Source: CAWEQO01 sp963811225
GTDB lineage: Bacteria; Chloroflexota; Anaerolineae; Anaerolineales; Anaerolineaceae
Reading direction: 5' to 3'
Assembly (NCBI GenBank): GCA_963811225.1
Contig: CAWEQO010000001.1
Span: forward strand, 806,001 to 870,000
DNA: 64,000 nucleotides
The notes under the pieces were generated by a model, which saw only the letters and a program-made list of their open reading frames with translations, had not been told where the DNA came from and did not search any database. This document shows, piece after piece, positions 1 through 7,339 of this stretch. The translations under genes and the position numbers were made by a program. How positions within the stretch are numbered: the stretch's first letter is position 1; each line of letters opens with the position of its first letter.

Positions 1-12
1 GTTTGCGTCCAT
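1..12 (-). CDS. 5' end of an unidentified gene leaving the left edge
   Basis: Reading the minus strand, an ATG at 12-10 follows a strong Shine-Dalgarno AAGGAGG at about 18-24. Only four codons (M-D-A-N) lie inside the window, so nothing can be said about the product. The start is inferred only from the ribosome-binding site and its spacing of about 5 nt. The gene would be divergent from the beta-helix gene that starts at 375. Confidence 0.35.
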
Positions 13-271
13 TTGAGCCTCCTTGAAAATTCCAGGCAGAAAACAGTATACAGCCTTCGCTCGCAGATGCCAAGACGGATGGGGTTGGCTGCATCCTGGC
101 AGCGCCGCCTGATTTAATGTAATTCTCATACATATTAAATTGAATTTAGATATAATAAATTGAATTCGTCTATGGAAGTGGGAAGAAAAAGACGATTTGC
201 AGATGCAGTCCTCAATCGATTCGTGGCTACCGGAGGTGATTGATAAGATCTGACCGGGCTCTCTTTATCTG

Positions 272-301
272 AAATGCTATCCGCCTGGAAAGCATTTTTT
301 T
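272..301 (+). terminator. terminator-like hairpin in the leader of the beta-helix gene
   Basis: AAATGCT (272-278) pairs with AGCATTT (291-297) across a 12-nt loop, and a run of T follows. It lies about 75 bp upstream of the ATG at 375. It could be an attenuator in a leader transcript, or the terminator of a short upstream transcript. The rest of 13-374 is AT-rich (a TATAAT-like box near 150). I recognise no riboswitch and no other gene in it. Confidence 0.4.
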
Positions 302-374
302 GATCGGCGCCGGCTGCCAGGTCGTAAGCAGTTTTGGCAAGCGGATTCATCATCAGAAGTCAGGAGATAAAACG

Positions 375-2171
375 ATGAAATTTCGAAAAGTGTTTAGTGG
401 AATATTGATCATTGTGTTCTTGTTGAGCATGATGACAACCTTCTCGTCAAGCGCTTCAGCTAAGGCCAGCTCAGGCCCTACGTTTGGCTCCAACGTGTTG
501 ATTTTCGATCCCAGCATGCCGACCAGCGACATACAGGCCGCAGTGAATGCGGTCGCCGCCGAAATGGTCGACAATGAGATGGGCTCCGAGCGCTATGCAC
601 TGCTGTTCATGCCCGGCACCTACGGCAGCCCCGCGGAGCCGCTCATCATCCAGGTCGGCTACTATACCGAGGTGGCCGGTCTGGGGGCGCTGCCAACGGA
701 TGTGGTCATCAACGGCCATGTCGACGTCTACAACCGCTGCCTGGCTCCCGATAACTGCATCGCTCTGGTCAACTTCTGGCGGTCGGTGTCGAACCTGACC
801 ATCAATATCGAAAGCGCCGGACTGGATGGATGCCGGGCGTCTGGCGATTTCTGGGCAGTTTCGCAGGCTGCGCCAATGCGCCGGGTGAACATCAACAACG
901 GCAACCTGACCCTTATGGACTACTGTACGGCTGGTCCGCAGTACGCCAGCGGCGGCTTCATCGCCGATTCGCAGACCGACTATGTCATCAACGGCTCACA
1001 GCAGCAGTTCCTGGTGCGCAACAGCAGCATCGGCGGCTGGTCGAACGCCGTCTGGAACCAGGTCTTCTCAGGCGTCATCGGCGCTCCGGATCAATCGTTC
1101 CCGGATCCGCCTTACACCACCCTGGAGACCAGCCCGGTGACCCGTGAGCGGCCGTTCTTGTACGTTGACGGTGGCGGCAGCTATCAGGTGTTCGTCCCGG
1201 CGGTGCAGTTCGACTCGCGCGGCGCTTCATGGGCGGACGAAAACCTGCAAGGGACTTCGATCCCGCTCAAGGAGTTCTTCATCGCCACACCCGACAATGA
1301 TGCACAGAGAATCAACGTGGCCCTGGCCCGCGGCATGAACGTGCTGTTCACCCCCGGCGTTTACCACCTCGACCGCGAGCTTAAAGTCAAACGCCCCGAC
1401 ACCGTCGTGCTCGGGCTCGGTTTCCCCTCCCTGGTGCCCGATAACGGCCAGGTGGCGATGAGTGTCGCCGATGTGGTCGGTGTGAAACTGGCCGGATTCA
1501 CCATCGATGCCGGCCCGGTCAATTCGCCTATCCTGTTGGAAGTCGGCAAGCCGCACGCCCACAAGAGCGATCCGGCCAACCCAACCACGCTGAATGACGT
1601 GTTCTTCCGCATCGGCGGACCGCACGTAGGGAAAGCGACCAATTCCCTGGTGGTCAACAGTGATGACGTGATCCTCGACAACATCTGGGCCTGGCGCGCC
1701 GACCACGGCAACGGCGTCGGTTGGGACGTGAACACCGCCGACACCGGCCTGATCGTCAACGGCGACGATTTGACGGCGTACGGGCTGTTCGTCGAGCACT
1801 ACCAGAAGTACGAAGTGATCTGGAACGGCGAAGGCGGCCGCACGATCTTCTTCCAAAACGAGATGCCGTACGACCCGCCCAGCCCAGAAGCCTGGTCGCA
1901 TGACGGCGTCGTCGGTTATGCCGCTTATCTGGTGTCCGACTCGGTTAAGACCCACGAAGCCTGGGGCATGGGCAGCTACTGCTACTTCAACCAGGGCGTC
2001 GATATCTACGCCGAGCACGGTTTTGAGGTGCCGGTCACAGAGGGCGTCAACCTGCACGATATCCTGACCGTCTTCCTGAACGGCAGCGGCGGCATCGAAC
2101 ACGTCGTCAATGATACCGGCGCAGCTGTGAACAACACAAATCAGGTCACCTATGTTGTCAGTTACCCATAA
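375..2171 (+). CDS. secreted right-handed beta-helix (pectate-lyase-like) protein
   Basis: A 598-residue exported protein. The ATG at 375 follows AGGAGA; the longer upstream reading has no ribosome site. Residues 1-30 are a Sec signal peptide (basic MKFRK, hydrophobic stretch, small-residue ASA cleavage region). The mature part has repeated short strand-turn units, such as the stretch around IDAGPVNSPILLEVG and repeated NVLF.PG.Y patterns, as in the pectate-lyase/GH55-like beta-helix superfamily. Proteins of this kind often bind or cleave polysaccharides outside the cell, but I see no diagnostic catalytic triad, so substrate and activity are unknown. It stands alone, converging on the DUF2795 gene with a 20-bp inverted repeat between them. 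Confidence 0.7.
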   Translation: MKFRKVFSGILIIVFLLSMMTTFSSSASAKASSGPTFGSNVLIFDPSMPTSDIQAAVNAVAAEMVDNEMGSERYALLFMPGTYGSPAEPLIIQVGYYTEVAGLGALPTDVVINGHVDVYNRCLAPDNCIALVNFWRSVSNLTINIESAGLDGCRASGDFWAVSQAAPMRRVNINNGNLTLMDYCTAGPQYASGGFIADSQTDYVINGSQQQFLVRNSSIGGWSNAVWNQVFSGVIGAPDQSFPDPPYTTLETSPVTRERPFLYVDGGGSYQVFVPAVQFDSRGASWADENLQGTSIPLKEFFIATPDNDAQRINVALARGMNVLFTPGVYHLDRELKVKRPDTVVLGLGFPSLVPDNGQVAMSVADVVGVKLAGFTIDAGPVNSPILLEVGKPHAHKSDPANPTTLNDVFFRIGGPHVGKATNSLVVNSDDVILDNIWAWRADHGNGVGWDVNTADTGLIVNGDDLTAYGLFVEHYQKYEVIWNGEGGRTIFFQNEMPYDPPSPEAWSHDGVVGYAAYLVSDSVKTHEAWGMGSYCYFNQGVDIYAEHGFEVPVTEGVNLHDILTVFLNGSGGIEHVVNDTGAAVNNTNQVTYVVSYP

Positions 2172-2194
2172 GCCATATAGGCGCTAAGTCATTT

Positions 2195-2240
2195 AATCAA
2201 TTGGGCGATTAGGAGTACCTTCCTAATCGCCCAATTGATT
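2195..2240. terminator. 20-bp perfect inverted repeat between convergent genes
   Basis: Arms 2195-2214 and 2221-2240 are perfectly complementary around a 6-nt loop. They lie between the 3' ends of the beta-helix gene (2171) and the DUF2795 gene (2270). There is no T tract on the plus side. A bidirectional transcription stop is the likeliest role. Confidence 0.6.
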
Positions 2241-2269
2241 CACTGACAAAGCGCCGAACTGCCTGCCGC

Positions 2270-2761
2270 TCAGTCATGATCCCAGGCCACGTCGCCGACC
2301 GATTCCATCAACCGGCCCATGTTCTCGTACTTCTCATCCTCCAGGTCTTTGAGCACATCCATTACCTCTTGCGGCGAGTGGTTCGACTTAGCGCAGGCAA
2401 TCACGTCTTGCTTGGAGGCTGGGAACTTCAACCCTTTCAGGTACTGGTCCTCCAGCTGGATCATGCCCACCGGCGGCTTCTTGACGCCCTCGGGCTTGGG
2501 CATGTCCTTGGTGGATTCGCCGCTGATCTCCGCCCACATCTTGCGGTAATCGGTCGTGAAGGGGAAGTCCTTCTTCTTCAAGCTCTCCACGTCCCGGATC
2601 AAGTCGGGGACCTCATCCTTGGCAAAATCCGAATCGTAGGGCGCCGGGCCGTGCAGGTAGCGCAGCACCTGATCCCAATTCTTGGCCCATCCGCCGGTGT
2701 TGTCCATCAGCTCTTTCAGGTCGGAGGGGCCGTAGTGACGCTTTTTCTCGTCTGCCATCAT
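2270..2761 (-). CDS. DUF2795 domain protein
   Basis: A 163-residue soluble, charged protein. The C-terminal half (about residues 102-156, from LEDQYLKGLKFPASKQDV onward) matches the DUF2795 pattern: a YLKG..FPA motif followed by helical segments ending in a YENMGRLMESVG-like stretch. The N-terminal half (GWAKNWDQVLRYLHGP) is not recognised. DUF2795 proteins are common in Chloroflexota and Actinobacteria, and their function is unknown. The start is one of two adjacent ATG codons behind an AAAGGAA site. It is probably monocistronic. Confidence 0.75.
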   Translation of the reverse strand: MMADEKKRHYGPSDLKELMDNTGGWAKNWDQVLRYLHGPAPYDSDFAKDEVPDLIRDVESLKKKDFPFTTDYRKMWAEISGESTKDMPKPEGVKKPPVGMIQLEDQYLKGLKFPASKQDVIACAKSNHSPQEVMDVLKDLEDEKYENMGRLMESVGDVAWDHD

Positions 2762-2857
2762 CTCACCGTTCCTTTCTCGCTTAAACGATAGGATTGGAAA
2801 AAACGGCAGGCAATGGGGAATTTACCCGAGGGATGGTAGGGGAATCCCTGAACTTCG

Positions 2858-3343
2858 TCAAAACCGGGGGTCGAGCTCGATCCCGAGCACAGACGCGTAG
2901 ACCTCCGCCTGCGACTGGATCTGCCCGGCACGCAGCGAGCGCAGCGGCACCCACTCCGGGCGCTCGGCCTCCTCGCCTTCCAGCCGGTACTGAGCGGTGA
3001 CGCCAGCTGTCAGCGGCCGGCAGTGATAGTAAAACAGGTAGCAGTGATAGGCCACGTCGCCGGGGTCGTAGTACAGAAACTCCTCCTTGAAAGCGGCGAA
3101 GCGCTCCACCGCCACCGCCAGCCCGGTCTCCTCGTGCACCTCCCGCTGGAGGGCCTCCTCCAGGCGCTCGCCCGGGTGCACGCCCCCACCCGGGAACATG
3201 AACTTGCCGGTAGAATGGGCGTGCACCAGCAGCACGCAGCCATCGACGACGATGGCTGCGTACACCGAAGGCCGGAAGATCAAGCGCTGGCGCGGCACGT
3301 GGACGGTTTTTCCGTAGACGGAATGGCAGGCGACAAAATTCAT
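2858..3343 (-). CDS. Nudix hydrolase
   Basis: A 161-residue protein with a complete Nudix box, beginning GGGVHPGERLEEALQ and continuing REVHEETGL (G-x5-E-x7-REVHEE-x-G). This motif binds Mg2+ and hydrolyses a nucleoside diphosphate linked to another moiety. The preceding FMFPGGG strand is also typical. The substrate cannot be read from sequence. It starts 1 bp after the alpha/beta hydrolase stop (3345) on the same strand, so the two are probably co-transcribed. Length is normal for a single-domain Nudix enzyme. Confidence 0.88.
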   Translation of the reverse strand: MNFVACHSVYGKTVHVPRQRLIFRPSVYAAIVVDGCVLLVHAHSTGKFMFPGGGVHPGERLEEALQREVHEETGLAVAVERFAAFKEEFLYYDPGDVAYHCYLFYYHCRPLTAGVTAQYRLEGEEAERPEWVPLRSLRAGQIQSQAEVYASVLGIELDPRF

Positions 3344-3344
3344 T

Positions 3345-4100
3345 TCAGCAGTGCTCTTCGATGAACCTGACCGTCTCGTCGGCGATCAGCTCTTTATCGT
3401 TATCGAGGGTGGCGACGTGGTAGCTCTCCTCCATCCAAACGATCTCCTTTTCCGTGGAGACGATGTGCTCCAGGATGTACGGACCGTTCACCGGCGGCAC
3501 GACGTGATCGTCGCGCGACGAGAAGATCAGCGCGGGGGCGGTGATGCGCGGCAGCATGTCGTGGGCCACGCCCATCAAGGCGTAGAGCTCGCGAATGGCC
3601 TTGACGGGGGTTTTGGGATAGGCCAGCTCGGTGATGCCGGGCTGCTTGATGTCGGAGCCGATGCCCGGCAGGAACTCAGGCGCATCCGGCGCGTAGGCGA
3701 TGCCGGCCATATCCGGGCTGTTGACAAAGACGGCCGCATTGATCGGGATCATCCCGGCGAACACGTCCGGATAGCGCCCGGCCATGTACAGGGTCAGCGT
3801 GCCCCCCATCGACAGCCCGGTGATGAAGATCTTCTTGCAGGTCTTTTGCAGGGTGTGCATGGCCGCTTCGATGTCGCGGACCCAGTCCGCCGCGGTGGCC
3901 TTGGCCATGTCCTCGGGCGTGGTGCCGTGCCCGGTCAGGCGTGGTCCCAGCACGGTAAAGCCGCCATCTTGGGCCAGGAACTCGCCCAGGAAGCGCATGC
4001 TTTGAGTGGTGCCGGTGAAGCCGTGCGAAACGAGCACGCCCACGTCGCTGCCCTCATAGAAGAAAGGCTCTGCTCCTTGCATGATTTCGGGATTTGCCAT
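3345..4100 (-). CDS. alpha/beta hydrolase, Est30-type carboxylesterase
   Basis: A 251-residue cytoplasmic serine hydrolase. It has the oxyanion segment LVSHGFTGTTQSM near residues 23-35, the nucleophile elbow GLSMGG, an acidic residue in SSRDDHVVP and a late catalytic His in SYHVATLD. The arrangement and length match the monoacylglycerol-lipase/Est30 carboxylesterase group. The exact ester is unknown. The ATG at 4100 follows GGAGGC. It lies between the aldo/keto reductase (13 bp upstream) and the Nudix gene, all on the minus strand, so the three probably form one operon. Confidence 0.85.
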   Translation of the reverse strand: MANPEIMQGAEPFFYEGSDVGVLVSHGFTGTTQSMRFLGEFLAQDGGFTVLGPRLTGHGTTPEDMAKATAADWVRDIEAAMHTLQKTCKKIFITGLSMGGTLTLYMAGRYPDVFAGMIPINAAVFVNSPDMAGIAYAPDAPEFLPGIGSDIKQPGITELAYPKTPVKAIRELYALMGVAHDMLPRITAPALIFSSRDDHVVPPVNGPYILEHIVSTEKEIVWMEESYHVATLDNDKELIADETVRFIEEHC

Positions 4101-4113
4101 GAAAGCCTCCTGT

Positions 4114-5101
4114 TTATAGAATATTCTCGATTGCCTGCAGCTCTTCTTCCGAGAAATCCAGGTTTTGCAAAGCCTGGATATCGTCCAGCACCTGCTGCGG
4201 CCGGCTTGCCCCGACCAGCGCCGAGGTGATAACCGGCTTGCGCAGAACCCAGGCGATCGCCATCTGCGCCAGGGTCTGATTGCGGGCCTTGGCCATCTCG
4301 TTCAGCTCGCGCGACTTCTCGATCTTCTCGTCGGTCACGTGCTTGGGGCGCAGGAAGCCGGTTGGCCGCCCGGCGCGTGAGTTCCTCCGGGATACCTTGC
4401 AGGTAGCGGCTGGTCAGCAAGCCCTGCGCCAGCGGCGAGAAGACGATGCAGCCCATGCCCTCCTCTTCCAGCACATCCGTCAAGCCGTCCTCGATCCAGC
4501 GATTGTACATGCTGTAGGACGGCTGATGAATGAGCAGCGGCGTGCCGAGCGAGTCCATGATCTGAGCCGCCCGCCGGGTTTGCTCGGGGTTGTAGTTCGA
4601 GATGCCCGCATACAGGGCCCGGCCGCTGCGCACGATCGAATCCAGCGCGCCCATGGTCTCTTCCAGCGGCGTGTTCGGGTCGGGGCGGTGCGAGTAAAAG
4701 ATGTCGACGTAGTCGAGGCCCATGCGCTTGAGGCTCTGGTCGCACGAAGCGATCACGTACTTGCGCGAGCCCCACTCGCCGTACGGCCCCGGCCACATGT
4801 CGTAGCCGGCCTTAGAGGAGATGATCAACTCGTCACGGTAGGGCTTGAGGTCTTGGGACAGAATCAACCCAAAGGTTTCCTCGGCCGAGCCGGGCGGCGG
4901 GCCGTAGTTGTTGGCCAGATCGAAGTGGGTGATGCCGTGGTCGAAGGCGGTGTGGATCATTGACCGGGCGTTCTCCAGCGTATCGACCCCGCCGAAGTTG
5001 TGCCAAAGTCCCAGCGAAACCGCCGGGAGCAGCAAGCCGCTCTGCCCGCAGCGCCGGTAGGTCATCGTATCGTAGCGCATATCGTCTGCCTGATAAACCA
5101 T
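4114..5101 (-). CDS. aldo/keto reductase, YghZ-like (single frameshift)
   Basis: This reconstructs to about 328 residues of an NAD(P)H-dependent aldo/keto reductase close to the E. coli YghZ group. The N-terminus MVYQADDMRYDTMTYRRCG followed by LSLGLWHNFG is characteristic; the ATG at 5101 follows GGAGGAAA. The first frame runs to about 4383 (TSRYLQGIPEE). The remaining 75 residues (T.GFLRPKHVTDEKIEKS to QAIENIL) are in another frame. Removing one A from the AA near 4382-4383 gives GIPEDSRAGRPTGFLRP, restoring the family consensus. The break is therefore a one-base insertion and more likely a sequence error than a true pseudogene. It is divergent from the LLM gene at 5270. Confidence 0.8.
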
Positions 5102-5269
5102 TTTTCCTCCAGATAGATTGGAACCCCCCCTCGATTGTGCATTGGTGCACAACTATTTTACAACATAGAAAGGAAATCAGGGAATCGCCTCATTGCCTTG
5201 TCACCCACCCATCCTTTAATTACAATGGTCTAGATTAACTGGCCTTAACATAAATTGGGAGGGAAATTG

Positions 5270-6037
5270 ATGGCAAATATCCGTATCGGTGTGCAGCTGC
5301 AGCCTCAGCATACCACTTATGACTCGTTTGCGCAGGCGGTCAAACAGGTCGAGAGCATGGGGGTCAACACCATCTGGACCTGGGACCACTTCTACCCCCT
5401 TTCCGGCGACCCGCAGGGCCCGCACTTCGAAGCCTGGACCCTGCTGACCGCCATGGCGGTGCTAACCCACAAGCCGGAAATTGGCCTGCTGGTCACCAGC
5501 AACAGCTACCGCAACCCCAACCTGCTGGCCGATATGGCCCGTACCGTCGATCACATCAGCCATGGACGGCTGATCCTGGGGATCGGTGCGGGCTGGTTCG
5601 AGCGCGATTACCGCGAGTACGGCTATGAGTTCGGCACAGCAGCCAGGCGTCTGAAGGCCCTGTCGCAGAACCTGCCGCTCATCGAGCAGCGCTGGGAGAA
5701 ACTGAACCCCAGCCCCACCCGCGACATCCCGATCTTAATCGGCGGCGGTGGAGAGAAGGTGACCCTGCGCATCACCGCCGAGCACGCCGACATCTGGAAC
5801 GGCTTTGGCCCACCCGAGAGCTACCGCCATAAAAGCGAAGTGCTCGACAACTGGTGTGAGCAAGTCGGCCGCAGCCCACAGGAGATCGAACGTTCCGTCA
5901 CCATCTCCGACAGCGACCTCGACAATCTGGATGCCTTCCGAGACGCAGGCGCGACGCACTTCATCATCGGCGTCACCGAGCCCTGGAACTTCGATGCCAT
6001 CGATCAGCTGCTGGATTGGAAGAAGCAAGCGGCTTAA
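5270..6037 (+). CDS. LLM-class (F420-type) flavin oxidoreductase
   Basis: A 255-residue TIM-barrel protein of the bacterial luciferase-like superfamily. It shows NTIWTWDHFYPL, the non-prolyl cis-peptide region LLVTSNSYRNPNLLADM, the TVDHISHGRLILGIGAGW signature and IPILIGGGGEKVTLR. Close relatives are annotated as F420-dependent (TIGR03560-like). The cofactor, F420 or FMN, is family inference. The ATG at 5270 follows GGGAGGGA with good spacing and is preferred over the upstream in-frame start at 5255. It converges on the hydrogenase maturation protease. Confidence 0.85.
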   Translation: MANIRIGVQLQPQHTTYDSFAQAVKQVESMGVNTIWTWDHFYPLSGDPQGPHFEAWTLLTAMAVLTHKPEIGLLVTSNSYRNPNLLADMARTVDHISHGRLILGIGAGWFERDYREYGYEFGTAARRLKALSQNLPLIEQRWEKLNPSPTRDIPILIGGGGEKVTLRITAEHADIWNGFGPPESYRHKSEVLDNWCEQVGRSPQEIERSVTISDSDLDNLDAFRDAGATHFIIGVTEPWNFDAIDQLLDWKKQAA

Positions 6038-6058
6038 TCGGTCCCGGGGGGCGGCTCT

Positions 6059-6520
6059 TTACCATCTGCACACCTCTTCCAGCGCCTTGCCGAGCAGATC
6101 GTCCAGATGGCCGGCCACGGCAGGCGACAAATCCAGGCCCACGTCGATGGTCTCGGGCTGGATGCCCCACACCACCACCCTTTGCGGGTAAAGCCCCAGC
6201 AGTTGCGCGTTTTGCAACAGTTCGGCGATGCCCATCTCATGCAGCGAGACCTTCTGGGAAAAGTACTGGCGCACTTCCTCCCCATCCAGGCGCACCAGTT
6301 CGCCCGGCCGCCCGCCCCAACGGACTGCGTCCAGGATCAGCAGGTCTGAGACGCCCTCCAGGAAGGGCAGCAGCGCCATGCCCAGCGTCCCGCCGTCGAG
6401 CGTGCGTACGTGCTCGGGCAGGCGGGACGATTGGGCTTGCAGCCGCTGCACCCCATGCACCCCGACCCCGTCATCTGAAAGGAGCAGGTTGCCGACCCCC
6501 AGGATGAGTGTTTCTCCCAT
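6059..6520 (-). CDS. hyaD: hydrogenase maturation protease (HyaD/HybD family)
   Basis: A 153-residue endopeptidase that removes the C-terminal extension of the [NiFe]-hydrogenase large subunit after nickel insertion. It shows the family start LILGVGNLLLSDDGVGV, where the acidic residue after GN-L binds nickel, then LDGGTLG, LILDAVRWGG with the second metal-binding Asp, and the SLHEMGI motif with the conserved His. Its start codon overlaps the cytochrome b stop by one base (TGATG), so translation is coupled. It is the last gene of the hydrogenase operon. Its substrate would be the large subunit at 7340-9061, which ends in a DPCxxCGVH motif followed by a short tail. Confidence 0.9.
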   Translation of the reverse strand: MGETLILGVGNLLLSDDGVGVHGVQRLQAQSSRLPEHVRTLDGGTLGMALLPFLEGVSDLLILDAVRWGGRPGELVRLDGEEVRQYFSQKVSLHEMGIAELLQNAQLLGLYPQRVVVWGIQPETIDVGLDLSPAVAGHLDDLLGKALEEVCRW

Positions 6521-7329
6521 CAGCTGCCCCCTGCGCTGCTCTCGTTGTTTTGGTCGGGCGCCGGGTATACGGTCACCGTCTTGCGCTCGATGACCTTTGT
6601 CTTGCGCTCTGACGCGGGCGGTACCGGTTTCTTGACCCAGCGCTCGACCGGCCAGAATTTAATGCCGGTAAACATCGAAGAAATCTGCCCCGGCAGGCCG
6701 GTCAGGTCGCTCAGGATCACCAGGTAGATGTGCACCACGAAGAACGACAAGAACAGATACATCGATACCAGGTGGACTACCCGCAGCGTCCCTGCGCCCA
6801 CCCAGGCATACGGGCCACCAAACAGCACCTTCCAAAAGCCATATTGCACGAAGGGCAGCGAAAACAGCGCAAACCCGGTGATGATCTGGAGTAACAGCAA
6901 AAAGCCCATCAGCAAGTAGATCGTCCCTGCGATCGGGTTGGGTCCCAGAAATTCGGGGCGGTCGTTGCTGAGGAACAGGTAATACTTGAATTGGTCTCCC
7001 AGGCTCCGCAAGCGCGAGCGGGTCGCCGGCAGCCAGTTATACCAGCGGGCGTAGCGATTTCCGGCCAAGAACCAGTAGATGCGCACGGCGAAGGAGATGG
7101 CGAAGAAGAACCCGAACAAGAAGTGCACGTAGCGGATCGAGCCCATTACGTAGTTGTTGGCTTGTGTGGTGCTTAGATTCAGTGTTCGCACGGTGATGAT
7201 CGGATGGGCGATGTAAAAGCCGGTCAAGACCAGGAGGGCGAAGCTGGTGAAGTGCACCCAATGCAAAATCCGCACCGGCCACTCCCACACCAGCACCTTG
7301 CGCACCGGTCTCGGATCGATTTTTGGCAT
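6520..7329 (-). CDS. hyaC: Ni/Fe-hydrogenase b-type cytochrome subunit
   Basis: A 269-residue di-haem membrane protein that anchors the hydrogenase and passes electrons to quinone. It begins with the basic VLVWEWPVRILHWVHFTSF segment, whose His in the first membrane span is a usual haem ligand. Further spans carry MGSIRYVHFLFGF and RVVHLVSMYLFLSFFVVHIY, giving the expected histidines in four or five helices. The family is HyaC/HupC (cytochrome b561 type). The C-terminal 35 residues are a charged cytoplasmic tail. It starts 10 bp after the large-subunit stop and overlaps the protease gene, so it is part of one operon. Confidence 0.9.
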   Translation of the reverse strand: MPKIDPRPVRKVLVWEWPVRILHWVHFTSFALLVLTGFYIAHPIITVRTLNLSTTQANNYVMGSIRYVHFLFGFFFAISFAVRIYWFLAGNRYARWYNWLPATRSRLRSLGDQFKYYLFLSNDRPEFLGPNPIAGTIYLLMGFLLLLQIITGFALFSLPFVQYGFWKVLFGGPYAWVGAGTLRVVHLVSMYLFLSFFVVHIYLVILSDLTGLPGQISSMFTGIKFWPVERWVKKPVPPASERKTKVIERKTVTVYPAPDQNNESSAGGS

Positions 7330-7339
7330 TTCTCCCTCC

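Noticed and set aside
1227..2102. Minus-strand open frame inside the beta-helix gene
   Set aside because: His/Val/Asp-rich shadow translation without signal, domain or ribosome site.
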